A stretch of 64,000 nt of DNA from Orientallactaga sibirica (Eukaryota; Chordata; Mammalia; Rodentia; Dipodidae): positions 12,534,501-12,598,500 of the forward strand of contig JAEOAD010000048.1 in assembly GCA_036365145.1 (NCBI GenBank). Direction: 5' to 3'. Of the stretch, positions 41,625 to 51,984 are shown one piece after another. Position 1 is the stretch's first letter. The number at the start of each line of letters is the position of its first letter. A program made the translations under genes and the position numbers. Below the pieces are notes generated by a model, which did no database searches, was not told the origin of the DNA, and was given only the letters and a program-made list of their open reading frames with translations.

Positions 41625-41797
41625 CTTTCTTATTTATTTATTTATTTATTGGTTTTCCCAAATTAAGGTCTCATTCTAGCCCAAGCTGACCTAGAATTCA
41701 CTTAGGTAGTCTCAGGATGGCCTTGAACTCATGGCGATCCTCCTACCTCTGCCTCCCAAGTGCTGGGATTAAAGGCATGCACCACCATGCCCGGCTA
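41625..41797 (-). mobile_element. B1 SINE
   Basis: Antisense; (TTTA)n tail; ends CACCATGCCCGGCT. Confidence 0.93.
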
Positions 41798-41920
41798 CTT
41801 TTCTCATTTATTAAGAAATATTTATTTACCTAAGCTCCTGGGCTGCAGTGATATGCCAGGTATGAGTCCTGTCCTCACAGAGTTCACAGGAGAGCAGAGA
41901 AACTAAGTAATTGTAGAAAG

Positions 41921-42088
41921 AGGGCTGGAGAGATGGCCTATAAAGCCTAAGGACCTAGGTTTGATTCCCCAGGACTCACATAAGACATAGGTACATGGTG
42001 GCACATGCATCTGGGGTTCATTTGCAGCAGCAAGAAGCCCTGGTGCCCCGATTCTCTCTCCTTGCAAATAAATTTAAAAACGTGTAGA
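41921..42088 (+). mobile_element. DIP SINE, deleted head
   Basis: GGGCTGGAGAGATGGCC joins directly to TATAAAGCCTAAGG (about 30 bp lost). Confidence 0.88.
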
Positions 42089-42500
42089 AATAGCTCTATA
42101 TAATTAGCTCTTCTGGTGAGTGCTGTGAGCACCTGTACTAGCGAGATGAGCTCTTAGTGTCAGGAACACCTGACACCTGAAGCCCGCACAGCCACGTGTC
42201 ACACTGTCCCGCTTTCCTAACTGTCTGTGAATATGAGACTTTAGTGAATGGAGGCATCTTTATCTTAGTCATGCCCTTAATTATTTAATAATTTGTCACT
42301 CACAACTCTCTCTTACAATCTGCCGCTTCCAAGTGGAGATATTTTTAGCTTTTCAATATGCAGTCACCTCAGCTTCCACTTGGTAGCTAACTAGAGACGT
42401 GGGCACATTCCCTATTTGTCAGTCTTCAGCTCCGAATTACCTCCGTGGAGCAGCAGCACACGAGCCCTGCTGAGTTCCAGTTCCACCTCCCAAGTTCATC
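42089..42500. other. single-copy block
   Basis: About 400 bp with no known repeat and no good open frame. Possible conserved noncoding DNA. Confidence 0.4.
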
Positions 42501-42504
42501 CACT

Positions 42505-42655
42505 TTGTTTGTTTTTTTCGAGGTAGGGTCTCATCTGGCCCAGGCTGACCTGGAATTAACTATGTAGTCTCAGGGTGGCCTTGAACTCATGGTGATCCTC
42601 CTCCTTCTGCTTCTTGAGTGCTGGGATTAAAGGCGTGCGCCACCACGCCTGGCTC
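42505..42655 (-). mobile_element. B1 SINE
   Basis: CATCCACTTT on both sides is its target-site duplication, with a third copy at about 42687 after a T-rich spacer. Confidence 0.93.
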
Positions 42656-42785
42656 ATCCACTTTCTTTCTTTCTTTTTTTTTTTTCATCCACTTTCTTAA
42701 AACTCGGCTTCTCTCCAATGTCACTATCTAAATTTATTATTTTTTCTTTGTTCCTCAAATGGAAAAAAACATTATTTTTTAACTT

Positions 42786-42947
42786 TTTGGTTTGTTTGTT
42801 TTGTTTTCTTGAGGTAGGGATTCATTTGGCCCAGGCTGACCTGGAATTCACTATTGTAGTCTCAGGGTGGCCTCAAACTCAAGGCGATCTTCCTACCTCT
42901 GCCTCCCAAGTGCTGGGATTAAAGGTGTGCGCCACAATGCCTGGAGA
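42786..42947 (-). mobile_element. B1 SINE
   Basis: Antisense; ends CACAATGCCTGGAG. Confidence 0.93.
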
Positions 42948-42954
42948 TTTTTAA

Positions 42955-43330
42955 ACTTTTTATTGACCACCTCCATACATATAAACAATAGACCTTGATC
43001 AAAATCCCCTTCCACAAAACTCCCATTTTCCCCTTCTAAGTCCCTCGCCCTCCTTGAATCCCTTCTTCATTTCAACTAGTCTTTCTTCTGTTTGGATGTC
43101 ATCATTTTTCCCCCTTTTATAGTACAGGTCGTGTGTAGGTAGTTCAGCCGCTATGAGGTCATGAATACCATAGCCACTTTGTGTCTGGAAGACAGCATTG
43201 CAGAGCACTCCTCTCCCTTTTTATTGGCTCTTAAAGTTTTTTGTGCCACCTATTTGGCAATGGTCCCTGAGCCTTGGAATGTAGTGATCTAAATTTGGAT
43301 CTCATGTGTTGACGTAGGCACCTTACTAAA
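42955..43330 (-). mobile_element. older L1 3' end
   Basis: TTTTTATTGACCACCTCCAT, GTGTAGGTAGTTCAGCCGC, CACTTTGTGTCTGG: same structure as the other L1 ends but more diverged. Confidence 0.75.
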
Positions 43331-43444
43331 CAGCACTATTATGAGGACTCTTCTTTGGCACAGCGCATTCTAGAGATGGGAACAAGGGGACACAATTGGT
43401 TGCTGTTTCCATCATTTTGCAGCTCTGCCAAGTTATTTAAATTT

Positions 43445-43665
43445 AATGTTAAATTTTTTTAAAAATTTATTTGCAAGCAGAGAGCGGTAGAGAGAAAAGA
43501 GACAGACAGAGAGAGTGGGCATGCAAGGGCTTCCAGCCACAGTAACTGAACTCCAGATGCATGTGCCACTTTGTGCATCTGACTTTACATGGGTACTGGG
43601 GAATCAAACTTGGGTCATTAGGCTTTGCAGGCAAGTGCCTTAACGGCTGGACCATCTCTCCAGCC
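43445..43665 (-). mobile_element. DIP SINE
   Basis: Complete antisense copy. Confidence 0.93.
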
Positions 43666-43671
43666 AGCCCC

Positions 43672-43862
43672 TTAAATTTATTTGTATTTATTTGCAAAAG
43701 AGAGAGAGAAAGGGTGCCTCAGGGCCTCTTGCCACTGCAGATGGACACCAGACACATGTGCAATGTGCATCTGGTTTTATATGGGTAATGAGGAATTGGA
43801 CGGGACCAGCACACTTTGAAAGCAGGCCCCTTTACCTTAAGCCCAGCCATCTCTCTAGCCCT
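43672..43862 (-). mobile_element. DIP SINE
   Basis: Antisense, diverged; head CCATCTCTCTAGCCC. Confidence 0.9.
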
Positions 43863-43899
43863 GCCAAATTATTAAAGTCTGTCCTCAGGGGAATGAAGC

Positions 43900-44615
43900 T
43901 TAGTAAACCAACAATGACACTCCAGGAATCCAATGGGGCTGGGGGCTATGCTGGAACAACAGTTATGCACATGGCTGCTCTGGGCCACGTGGAGGCAGTT
44001 CTCGCCCTGTGCTACCTTGACCATTCTAGAAGCTTTCTGAGCAACAAGCCTGGTAGGTGTCAGAGTCTCAGAGCTCTCTCCTGTCCCCCTCTCCCCTTAC
44101 CACCTGGCTACAAGGACAGAAGGCCACCATACCACCTGAGGTCCTTCCCTCCACTGGGCAGGTGCCCCTCCCCTAGGACATAAAAGACCCCCTAGACTCC
44201 ATTCTCGCTCTCTGTGCGGCCCTCTGTCCTGAAGGTGCATGTACCTGTCTGTCTCTGCCCCTCTTTGTCTTTTTGCTTCAGCCTCCTACGTGCCTTTCCC
44301 CTAACACGGACTGGCCCTTCTAGCCCTGTTTTTCTGCTGTGTCTCATTCTCTCTTACCTCTCATTCTCGCTCTTGCTCAGTGTTAGAGGCCCCTTCCTAC
44401 TAGTTCCCTGACCTCTCCCAGCCTTACCATCATGAGCATGAACCCAAAACTTCCGTCTTGCTAATCCACTGCAATCCACTACCCTCTCTCAGGCCCTTGC
44501 CCCATCCCATCTCCCTCCTGAGCCACCCTGCTCTGAGCTGCTAATAATAAATAATAAATGATTTGTCTATACCAGTAACAGTCTCAGGACCTCTGTCTTG
44601 AACCTCTAACAATAG
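43900..44615 (+). mobile_element. probable ERV LTR
   Basis: SINE-free C/T-rich block with LTR layout: TATA-like CATAAAAG at 44179-44186, C/T-rich middle, overlapping AATAAA signals at 44546-44558, and CA-ending candidates at 44580 or 44611. No target-site duplication or internal viral gene found. Could also be an ordinary old promoter-like sequence. Confidence 0.42.
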
Positions 44616-44711
44616 GAAATGACCTAAGGTCATGGGTCTCCAGGGGGCTCAGCTTTATCCCCCACTCCCACCCTATGTACCTTTGGCATTGTTTAGAGAC
44701 AGTTTTTAAAA

Positions 44712-44902
44712 ACATTTACTTAATTTATTTATTTATGTGTGTGTGTGTGTGAGAGAGAGAATGGGCCTCTAGCCACTGCAAATAAACTCCAGATGCATTT
44801 GCCAACATGCGCATCTGGCTTGTGTGCGTCCTGGGGAATCGAACCTGGGTCCTTAGGCTTCACAGACAAGTGCCTTAACCACTAAGCCCTCTCTCCAGCC
44901 CC
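44712..44902 (-). mobile_element. DIP SINE
   Basis: Antisense; GA region replaced by (GT)n then GAGAGAGA. Confidence 0.92.
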
Positions 44903-45290
44903 ATAGAAACAGTTTTTATTCTCACAAACTGGTTTGGTGCAACCAGTATCTAGTCAGTAAAAGCCAAGGGCATTATTGAACATCAACCCAAGCAGGAGAG
45001 CCTGCTCCCATTCCAAGAGTCACCTTGTCCAATAGTGCTGAGGTTGGGAAATCCTGACTGCAGGGATAATGAAAAAGTAATAATCCAATAACTTTGCATC
45101 TAAAGATAGATGCAAAAAAAGAGTTCATCTCTTTCTAGAGAATTCTTCAAAAGATGTTTTTAATTAAAAAAAAACTGCTAGGGATTTAGAGTTTTCTGGG
45201 AAAATATGTGAGGCCATTCATAGCATGTTCTAAAACAACTAACTATGAACAGGGTTAGCTCCAACAGCTTTGGGCATTGCGTCAAGATGA
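44903..45290. other. single-copy block
   Basis: Nothing recognised; no open frame of note. Confidence 0.4.
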
Positions 45291-45291
45291 T

Positions 45292-45495
45292 ATCCACTCT
45301 GGAGTGGGCTCCTTGAATTGTAGCATGCATCACAGTCACTTGAGGCCTATGGACAGTGCCATGGAACTCCCACCAGAGTCTTTAATTCAGCAGGTCTGAA
45401 ATAGAGCGCCCAACAGTTCTCTTTTCTAGCAAGTTCCCCGAGTGTGCTAATGAATCTGGGCCCTAGTAATTCCTGAAAACCATTGTTCTAGGGGA
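45292..45495 (+). mobile_element. MER5A-like hAT element
   Basis: GCATGCATCACAGTCACTTG, TTAATTCAGCAGGTCTGAAA and AAACCATTGTTCTAGG match MER5A in order. Confidence 0.7.
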
Positions 45496-45567
45496 AGAAG
45501 TAAAACTCCTGTGGTTTTGTGGGTCAACATTTGCAGTATTCGTGAGGTTCTTGAAAGCTGTGATGGT

Positions 45568-45732
45568 GGTGAGCCACTGTGATAGCACACGCCTGTAATC
45601 CCAGTACTCCACAAGGGAGATTAAGGCAGGAGCATCAGCGGTTCAAGGTTATCCTTACCCCCAGAGTGAATTCCAGGCCAAACTGAGATAAATGAGACCC
45701 TACATCAATAGCAAAGACAAAACAAAAGATTT
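45568..45732 (+). mobile_element. old B1-type SINE
   Basis: GAGCCACTGTGATAGCACAC; diverged; A/C-rich tail. Confidence 0.7.
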
Positions 45733-45897
45733 AATTGATAGTTATCAGTATGCCTGCACAAAGATTTCATGGCTGATAGCTGTGGACCTGGTGTTTGTGA
45801 GTTACAATAGCATTATTGCTAAAGCCAAACCATGTTAATATACAGATTCTCTAAAACTAGCAAGGTTCAACATTTTTTATCTTAAAAACAAAAGTTC

Positions 45898-46096
45898 AGC
45901 CAGGCATGGTGGCACACGCCTTGAATCCCAGCACTGGGAGGCAGAGGTAGGAGGATCACCACAAGTTTGAAACAAAAAATCTGCTGGCATTGTGAACAAA
46001 TGTTTTTTTTTTTTTTTTTGAGACTACATAGTGAATTCCAGGTCAGCTTGGGCTAGAGCAAGGCCGTACCTTGAAAACAAACAAACAAAAAAAGTT
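45898..46096 (+). mobile_element. B1 SINE with foreign insert
   Basis: B1 from GCCAGGCATGGTGGCAC to a (AAAC)n tail, with 45971-46019 replaced by a segment also found at about 46235-46287 (see findings). Confidence 0.92.
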
Positions 46097-46097
46097 C

Positions 46098-46235
46098 CTT
46101 AGAGCATGGTGACACAGGCCTGTAATCCTACCTCTGAAGAGATAAGAACAGGAGTGTTATAAAATTAGAGAGGCCAACTTGGGGACTACATAGCAAGACT
46201 TTGTTACAAAAAAAAAAAACAAAACCCCACAAAGA
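46098..46235 (+). mobile_element. old B1-type SINE
   Basis: GAGCATGGTGACACAGGCCT ... GGGACTACATAGCAAG, A12 tail. Confidence 0.7.
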
Positions 46236-46269
46236 AACAAAAATCTGCTGAGCTCATTGTGAACAAATG

Positions 46270-46452
46270 TTTTTTTTTTTTTTTTTTGGGGGGGGGTTGT
46301 TTGTTTGTTTTGTTTTGTTTTGAAGTAGGGTTTCACTCTGGTCCAGGCTGACCTGGAAGTAACTATGTAGTCTCAGGGTGGCCTTGAACTCATGGCAATC
46401 CTCCTACCTCTGCCTCCCAAGCGCTGGGATTAAAGGCTTGTGCCCAGCTCGA
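46270..46452 (-). mobile_element. B1 SINE
   Basis: Antisense; T18 G9 tail; GAACAAATG on both sides is the target-site duplication. Confidence 0.93.
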
Positions 46453-46504
46453 ACAAATGGTTTTTTAACCCCACAATTCTGACTCACAATAAGATATGAT
46501 ATAG

Positions 46505-46693
46505 GGCTATAGAGATGGCTCAGTGGTTAAGGCACCTGCCCACAAAGCCTAAAGACCCAGGATCAATTCCCCAGTACCCACATAAAGACAGATGTACAAG
46601 GTGGCACATGCACCTGGAGTCCCATCTGGAGGCCCTGGCACACCTATTCTATCTCTGTGCTTGCAAATCAATAAATAAATATTTTAAAATGAT
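46505..46693 (+). mobile_element. DIP SINE
   Basis: Missing the (CT)n; AATCAATAAATAAATA tail. Confidence 0.9.
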
Positions 46694-46696
46694 GTA

Positions 46697-46793
46697 AGGG
46701 CTGGAGAGATGGATTAGCAGTTAAGGCAGCCTTGACTGCAAAGCCTACCTCAAAACCAAAACCAAAAACAACAACAAAAAAAAAAAAAAAGGA
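46697..46793 (+). mobile_element. DIP-head/B1-tail chimera
   Basis: GGGCTGGAGAGATGGATTAG to CTGCAAAG (DIP head), then CCTACCTCAAAACCAAAAC and A14 (B1 tail). Confidence 0.85.
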
Positions 46794-46929
46794 AAGAAAT
46801 TAAATAGAATGGCTTTTTTAAAAAGAGACAAAGAAAGGCCATATGCAAATATAGCCAGAAATGGCTTCTCTGGATGTATCATGTTAGGGGTTACCATCCA
46901 CAACAGCTACAACCCCATTTTTCTAGCAA

Positions 46930-47135
46930 CCTTTTATTTGTTTGAGAGAGCCCAGAGACAGGCTGTCATTGGTCACAAGTTTGGTCCTCCAGCCACTGCA
47001 AATGAAGACAGAGCTGCTGTGCCAGGAGGACCCATTGGCTTCAGGCAAGTCCTAGGGACACACATGCTCACTCAGGTTGACAAGCTTCTGGCAAGCAATT
47101 TTAACATTGAGGCCCTGAGTTCCAACCCCCATCCA
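46930..47135 (-). mobile_element. patchwork DIP SINE
   Basis: TTTTATTTGTTTGAGAGAG, a 27-bp piece identical to an LTR segment at 7510-7536, then CCTCCAGCCACTGCAAATGA; the rest is heavily diverged. Confidence 0.65.
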
Positions 47136-47271
47136 CAGGAATTTAAGAAGAGTTTTTCATGGGAAGGGGGCCTGGGCAGCTGACCTTATAAAGAGATCAT
47201 CACTCAGTGATGGTGTAGACAAGTGACATGCACCATCAAACACTCAAAACAATTTTTTAAAGAAAAACAGA

Positions 47272-47432
47272 TTTGAACCAGGCACACACCTTAATCCCAG
47301 CACTCCAGAGGCAGAGGTAGGAGGATCATTGCGGAATTCAAGGCCAATTCTGAGACTACAGACTGAATTCCAGGTCAGCCTGAGCTAGAGTTAAACTCTA
47401 TCTTGAAAAACAAACAAACAAAACAAACCAAC
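47272..47432 (+). mobile_element. B1 SINE
   Basis: Head shortened; AAACAAACAAACAAAAC tail. Confidence 0.92.
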
Positions 47433-48025
47433 AAAAAGATGTGAGATTTGGACACAAGTTCTAAACTTTTGTACTAGTTTCATTTATGCCAAGTGAACAT
47501 AAACCGAGTTATAGAAAATTATCAAGTTATAGAAAAATCAGAGGATCTAGACTATTGCACTTGATCATTTTTGCCTTTCCACTGAAGGGCATTATCAGGT
47601 GACCAGCACTGAAGCCGCCTCAGCAGCAAGGGTTAAATTTTCAGACTGCGACAAATCAGAACTGGCAGGAAAGCTTTCTGTCCCATATTTGCCTGGGAAG
47701 ACTCCAAAGGAAACACCCAAAACAGCCGTTCAAATTCTTGTTCTCTCCACTCTCCTTTCTGCAATAGCTTTTGCCCAGGCTTGGTTTTTTGGAAGTGGTA
47801 CATGCTAATTTAGGTATATATGTCATTACAATTTTAGTGTAAGTCCTTCCCAGCTATACACAAGATCTGCCAGACATGAGAAGAGAGGGAAGGCCCAACA
47901 GACTGGAGGGCATGGTTGTAACAGTGTTCCCCACTCCAAACACTTCAAAATAGTCTCAACACCCGTAATCTACGATTCAGGTTCAACCCTGTTCTCTGTC
48001 GCTCTCTCCACAACTTCTCTCACTC
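47433..48025. other. single-copy block
   Basis: About 590 bp. A 69-codon + frame (47599-47808) ends in a hydrophobic stretch (VLSTLLSAIAFAQAWFF). No family recognised and no start context beyond an ATCAGGTG ATG-less flank, so it is recorded but not called as a gene. Confidence 0.3.
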
Positions 48026-48184
48026 TTTTTGTTTGTTTGTTTGTTTGTTTGTTATTCCGAGGTAGGGTTTCACACTATGCTAGGCTGACCTGGGACTCAC
48101 TCTGTTGTCCCAGACTGCCCTCGAACTCCTCCTACCTCTGCCTTCTGAGTGCTGGGATTAAGTGTGCACCACCACGCCCGACTC
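48026..48184 (-). mobile_element. B1 SINE
   Basis: (TTTG)n tail; ends CACCACGCCCGAC. Confidence 0.92.
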
Positions 48185-48271
48185 CTTAGTCTTTATATAA
48201 CTGTATTCTATGAAGGTAGATTAGACCTACAACCATTTGAGGCAGAATATAGCTCCATTTAAGAATGAATC

Positions 48272-48438
48272 AGGGGCTGGAGAGATGGCTTAGTGGTTAT
48301 GATGCTTGCCTACAAAGCCTCAGGACCCAGGTTTGATTCCCCAGTACCCACATAAAGCTGGATACACAAGGTGGCACATGCGTCTGGAGTTTGTTTGCAG
48401 TGGCTAGAGGCCTTGGCACACCCATTCTCTCTATTTGC

Positions 48439-48473
<35 letters not shown>

Positions 48474-48495
48474 AAGTACAAATAAATTTATAGGT
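48272..48495 (+). mobile_element. DIP SINE
   Basis: Full-length, long CT run. Confidence 0.94.
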
Positions 48496-48496
48496 T

Positions 48497-48615
48497 TCCA
48501 GACATGGTAGCACATGCCTGTGATCCCAACACTCAGGCTGTTAAGGCAAGAAGATCAGAAGTCAGAAGCCAGAGTAGGCTACATGATGAGCCTCTATGAC
48601 TCCAAAATAAAACAG
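48497..48615 (+). mobile_element. old B1-type SINE
   Basis: GACATGGTAGCACATGCCTG ... AAAATAAAACAG; diverged. Confidence 0.65.
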
Positions 48616-48627
48616 AAAGGAAAACCC

Positions 48628-48865
48628 CAGAAGCTGGAGAGATCATTTAGCAGTTAAGGCATTTGCCTGTGAAGCCTAAGGACCCATGTTCGAATCTCCA
48701 GATCCCACAAAAGCCAGATGCACAAAGGTGAGGCAAGAGCAAGGTCACACATGCCCACTAGGTGGTGCAAGTGTCTGGAGTTCAATTGCAATGGCTGAGC
48801 CCTGGAGCGCCAATTCTCTCTGTCTGTCTGTCTCTCTCTAAAATAAATTTTAAAAAAATTTAAAC
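48628..48865 (+). mobile_element. DIP SINE, long subfamily
   Basis: GTTCGAATCTCCAGATCCCA head variant; GTGAGGCAAGAGCAAGGTCA then CACATGCCCACTAGGTGG. Confidence 0.9.
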
Positions 48866-48870
48866 CCAGA

Positions 48871-49070
48871 GGGTTGGGAAGATAGCTCAGCAGTTAAGGT
48901 GCTTGCCTGCAAAGTCTAATGACCAGGGTTCAATCCCTCAGTACCCGCATAAAGCCAGATGTACAAAGTGGCACATACATCTGGAATTCGTTTTCAGTGG
49001 CAGGAGGCCCTGGTGCACCCATTCTCCCTCTCTCTCTTTCCTTGCAAATAAATAAAAATATTTTTAAAAA
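48871..49070 (+). mobile_element. DIP SINE
   Basis: Full-length. Confidence 0.92.
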
Positions 49071-49677
49071 CCAAACAAACAGAGACATAAAGCATGGCTT
49101 TTGCCACCAAAGGTCTTGTTCCTCTATTGAGGAAACCAGACATATGCATAAAGGGTAAGAATAACATAAAGTAACAAGTGAGATTTTGTTTTTCCGTCTC
49201 TGAAACTGGTGTTGAATAATCCTGATTATGGTTACGTTTAACTTATTATCAGTTACATTATTTATGCTGGTGTGTACAGTACCCAAGGAAAATTTAAAAG
49301 GATTGACAGATACCTTATTTCCATTAGAACACTGTGTGTAGAAAAATGAAGATTAAAATGTGAAATTCAGTGCAGACTTTATTAATGTACCAAATACCAT
49401 ATAATTACTATTTCTCAGAGTATGGACATAAGATTATGAAAGCTATAATGCCTGCAGAATGCTAGTATAAGAAATAATTTGTTCTTACTCTATATGTAAG
49501 TGAATTAATTTCAGCGTGTTAAAAGGCCAGTGAATTCTTTTAATGTGTTCTCTCCTTGAAGTTATGCAGTGTCTTGTACTCATTGACAACTTTACAGTGG
49601 CTTCCTAAAGCTTCCTTTCCTGAGATCTTTATAGCATCTAATATTTTTCTTCCCATTGAAAAAGTAGAATTTTTTTT
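49071..49677. other. AT-rich single-copy block
   Basis: About 600 bp free of SINEs; no gene or known repeat recognised. Confidence 0.45.
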
Positions 49678-49846
49678 CAGGCTGGAGAGATGGCTCAGTA
49701 GTTAAGGCGGTTACCTGTAAAGCCTAATGGCCTAAGTTCGATTCCCCAGTACCCACATAAAGCCAAATGCACAAAGTGGAGCATGTGTCTGGAGTTCATT
49801 TGCAGCCCTAGAGACCTTGCTGTGTCCATTCTCTCTCTCCATCTGA
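49678..49846 (+). mobile_element. DIP SINE
   Basis: B box AGTTCGATTCC at 49735-49745; 3' end replaced by a B1. Confidence 0.92.
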
Positions 49847-49847
49847 A

Positions 49848-50048
49848 GGGCATGGTGGCACACACCTTTAGTCCCAGCTCTCAAGAGGCAGAGGTGAGGA
49901 GGATCACTGTGAGTTCGAGACCAGACTGAGACTGCATAGTGAATTCCAGGTCAGCCTGGACTAGAAAAACCTACCTCGAAATAAAAATAAAATAATAAAA
50001 TAAAAATAAAAGTAAAAAAAAATAAAAATTAAAAAAAAAAAAATAAAA
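49848..50048 (+). mobile_element. B1 SINE
   Basis: Long A-rich tail with (AAAAT)n repeats. Confidence 0.92.
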
Positions 50049-50057
50049 GTAATTTCT

Positions 50058-50163
50058 AAAGCTGGTCATGGAGGAACATGCTATAATCCCAGTATTCAGG
50101 AAGCTGAGGCAGGAGGATCTCCATTAAAAGACCATCCTGGAAACCCTAAGTCAAATAAAAGAA
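50058..50163 (+). mobile_element. old B1-type SINE
   Basis: GCTGGTCATGGAGGAACATG ... GGAAACCCTAAGTCAAATAA. Confidence 0.7.
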
Positions 50164-50169
50164 AAATGA

Positions 50170-50338
50170 GTGCTAGAGAGATGGCTCAGCAATTAAGGTA
50201 CTTGTTTGCAAACTCTAACGGCCTGGGTTTAGTTCCCCAGTACCCAACATAAAGGCAGATGCACAAGGTGGCACATGTGTCTCGAGTTTGTTTGCAGAGG
50301 CTAGAGCCCCTGCAACATCCATTCTCTCTCTATCTATC

Positions 50339-50398
<60 letters not shown>

Positions 50399-50608
50399 GA
50401 TATACATCTGCCTCTCTCTCAAATAAATAAATTTTGGGGGGGGGGTTTCGAGGTAGGGTCTCACTCTGGCCCAGGCTGACCTGGAATTAACTATGTAGTC
50501 TCAGGGTGGCCTTGAATTCATGGCGATCCTCCTACCTCTGCCTCCCGAGTGCTGGGATTAAAGGCATGCGCCACCACGCCTGGCCCCAAATAAAATATTT
50601 TTTAAAAA
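50170..50608 (+). mobile_element. DIP SINE with (TCTA)n and a B1 in its tail
   Basis: Body 50170-50327, (CTAT)n about 50330-50398, AAATAAATAAATTTT. An antisense B1 at about 50434-50585 sits in the tail, and CAAATAAAATATTTTT follows. Confidence 0.9.
50434..50585 (-). mobile_element. B1 SINE
   Basis: G10 T3 tail junction; ends CACCACGCCTGGCC. Confidence 0.94.
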
Positions 50609-50737
50609 AATAAATAGGAAGGGCTATTTCTCCCTACATGGGGGAAACACAACTAGTTATTTTAGTCAGTCATTACTTCAAGAGTTAATGTATATCATAC
50701 ATGAATGTATATATCTATAGAAAAGGAGGCAGAAGAA

Positions 50738-50890
50738 GCCATGCGTGGTGGTGCACATTTATAATACTAGCACACAGGAGATTGAGGTAGGAGGATCAAG
50801 GCCAGCTTGGGGCTACAGAGTGAGTTCTAGGCCAGCTTAGGAAAGAGTGAGACCCTGCCTTCAAATAAACCAAAACAAACAAAAAAAAAG
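50738..50890 (+). mobile_element. B1 SINE
   Basis: GCCATGCGTGGTGGTGCAC, A-rich tail. Confidence 0.9.
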
Positions 50891-51035
50891 TAGTGGTACA
50901 GCACTTGGGAGGCCCGAGGTAGGAGGATCACTGTGAGTTTGAGGCTGTCATGAGACTACAGAGTGAATTCCAGGTCAGCCTGGGCTAGAGCGAGACCCTA
51001 CCTTGAGAAAAATAAATCAATAAACAAACAAACAC
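50891..51035 (+). mobile_element. B1 SINE, 5' shortened
   Basis: GTAGTGGTACAGCACTTGGG; AAATAAATCAATAAAC tail. Confidence 0.9.
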
Positions 51036-51039
51036 CCAC

Positions 51040-51312
51040 CATGGCTCAAGAAACTTTGCAGAAGAAGGAGCAGAAAGATTGTAAGAGCCACAAGTTGGGA
51101 GGGAATATCCAGAGACATCCCCCCCACACACACACCCACACCCACAATAACTGACTGCTACTCTCACAACTCATAACCCACAATTCCATGGTGAACACCA
51201 GCAATCCCACTGAGCAGGGCCCTCAGTGGAATGGGGGCAGGGAGGAGGGAAAGTACGACACCAACACATGATGTTTCCATACAACATTTCTACTTAATAA
51301 AAAAAAATAATA
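51040..51312 (+). mobile_element. possible old L1 3' UTR
   Basis: GAAGGAGCAGAAAGATTGT, AGGGCCCTCAGTGGAATGG and CTTAATAAAAAAAAATAATAA resemble a rodent LINE 3' end ending in a poly(A) tract. From memory only. Confidence 0.4.
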
Positions 51313-51315
51313 AGG

Positions 51316-51490
51316 GGGCTGGAGAGATGGCTCAGTGTTTAAGTGGCTTGCTGCCAAAAGCCAGGTTCAATTCCCCAGTACCCATGTAAAGCCAAGTGCA
51401 CAAGGTGGTGCATGGATCTGGAGTTCATTTGCAGAGGCTCGAGGCCCTGGTGCATCCATTTAAAATATAAATAAATGAATAAATGTAAAG
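51316..51490 (+). mobile_element. DIP SINE
   Basis: Internal gap (GCTGCCAAAAGCCAGG); no (CT)n. Confidence 0.9.
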
Positions 51491-51534
51491 AAAAAAGTTG
51501 AAAAATATTTTAAATAAAAGAGGCCAATTTTAAA

Positions 51535-51658
51535 AGAGGAAGAAAGAAAGAAAGGAAGAAGGAAGGAAAGAAAGAAAGAAAGGAAGAAGGAAGGAAGGAA
51601 GGAAGGAAAGAAAGAAAGAAAGAAAGAAAGAAAGAAAAAGAAAGAAAGAAAGAAAGGA
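51535..51658. repeat. (GAAA)n/(GGAA)n purine tract
   Basis: About 120 bp of purine-only tetramers. Confidence 0.93.
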
Positions 51659-51984
51659 GAAAGTTATCCCAAAGACCCATGAAGTATCTTGAAGGATGAA
51701 GCCAATTGGAAAGAACTGTGAATATTGATTTTATATTCAAATGCAATTTTAATACATTGATATTAAATTTCCTGAGAGTAATCACTGCATTGTGGCTATG
51801 TAAGAGAATGTCCTATTTTTAGGAGATAGATGCTGAAGAATTCAAAGTCAAGTGTCATCACTCCTGCAGCATGCTCAAGTGATTCGGCAAAGTGCACACA
51901 CCTGTGAAGGGACGAGCAGGGACGTGCAGATGTGGGGCGGTGTCAGCACTGGAGAAAGTTATCCAGGGGTATGTGGGTGTTTAC

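Noticed and set aside
43692..44183. 163-codon frame on +
   Set aside because: Begins in an antisense DIP and runs into an LTR-like block; no domain, low-complexity proline/arginine end.
46809..47183. 124-codon frame on +
   Set aside because: Covers a patchwork DIP with a 27-bp LTR-derived piece.
47599..47808. 69-codon frame with hydrophobic C-terminus
   Set aside because: No recognised family and no supporting splice or promoter signal; recorded within the block description only.
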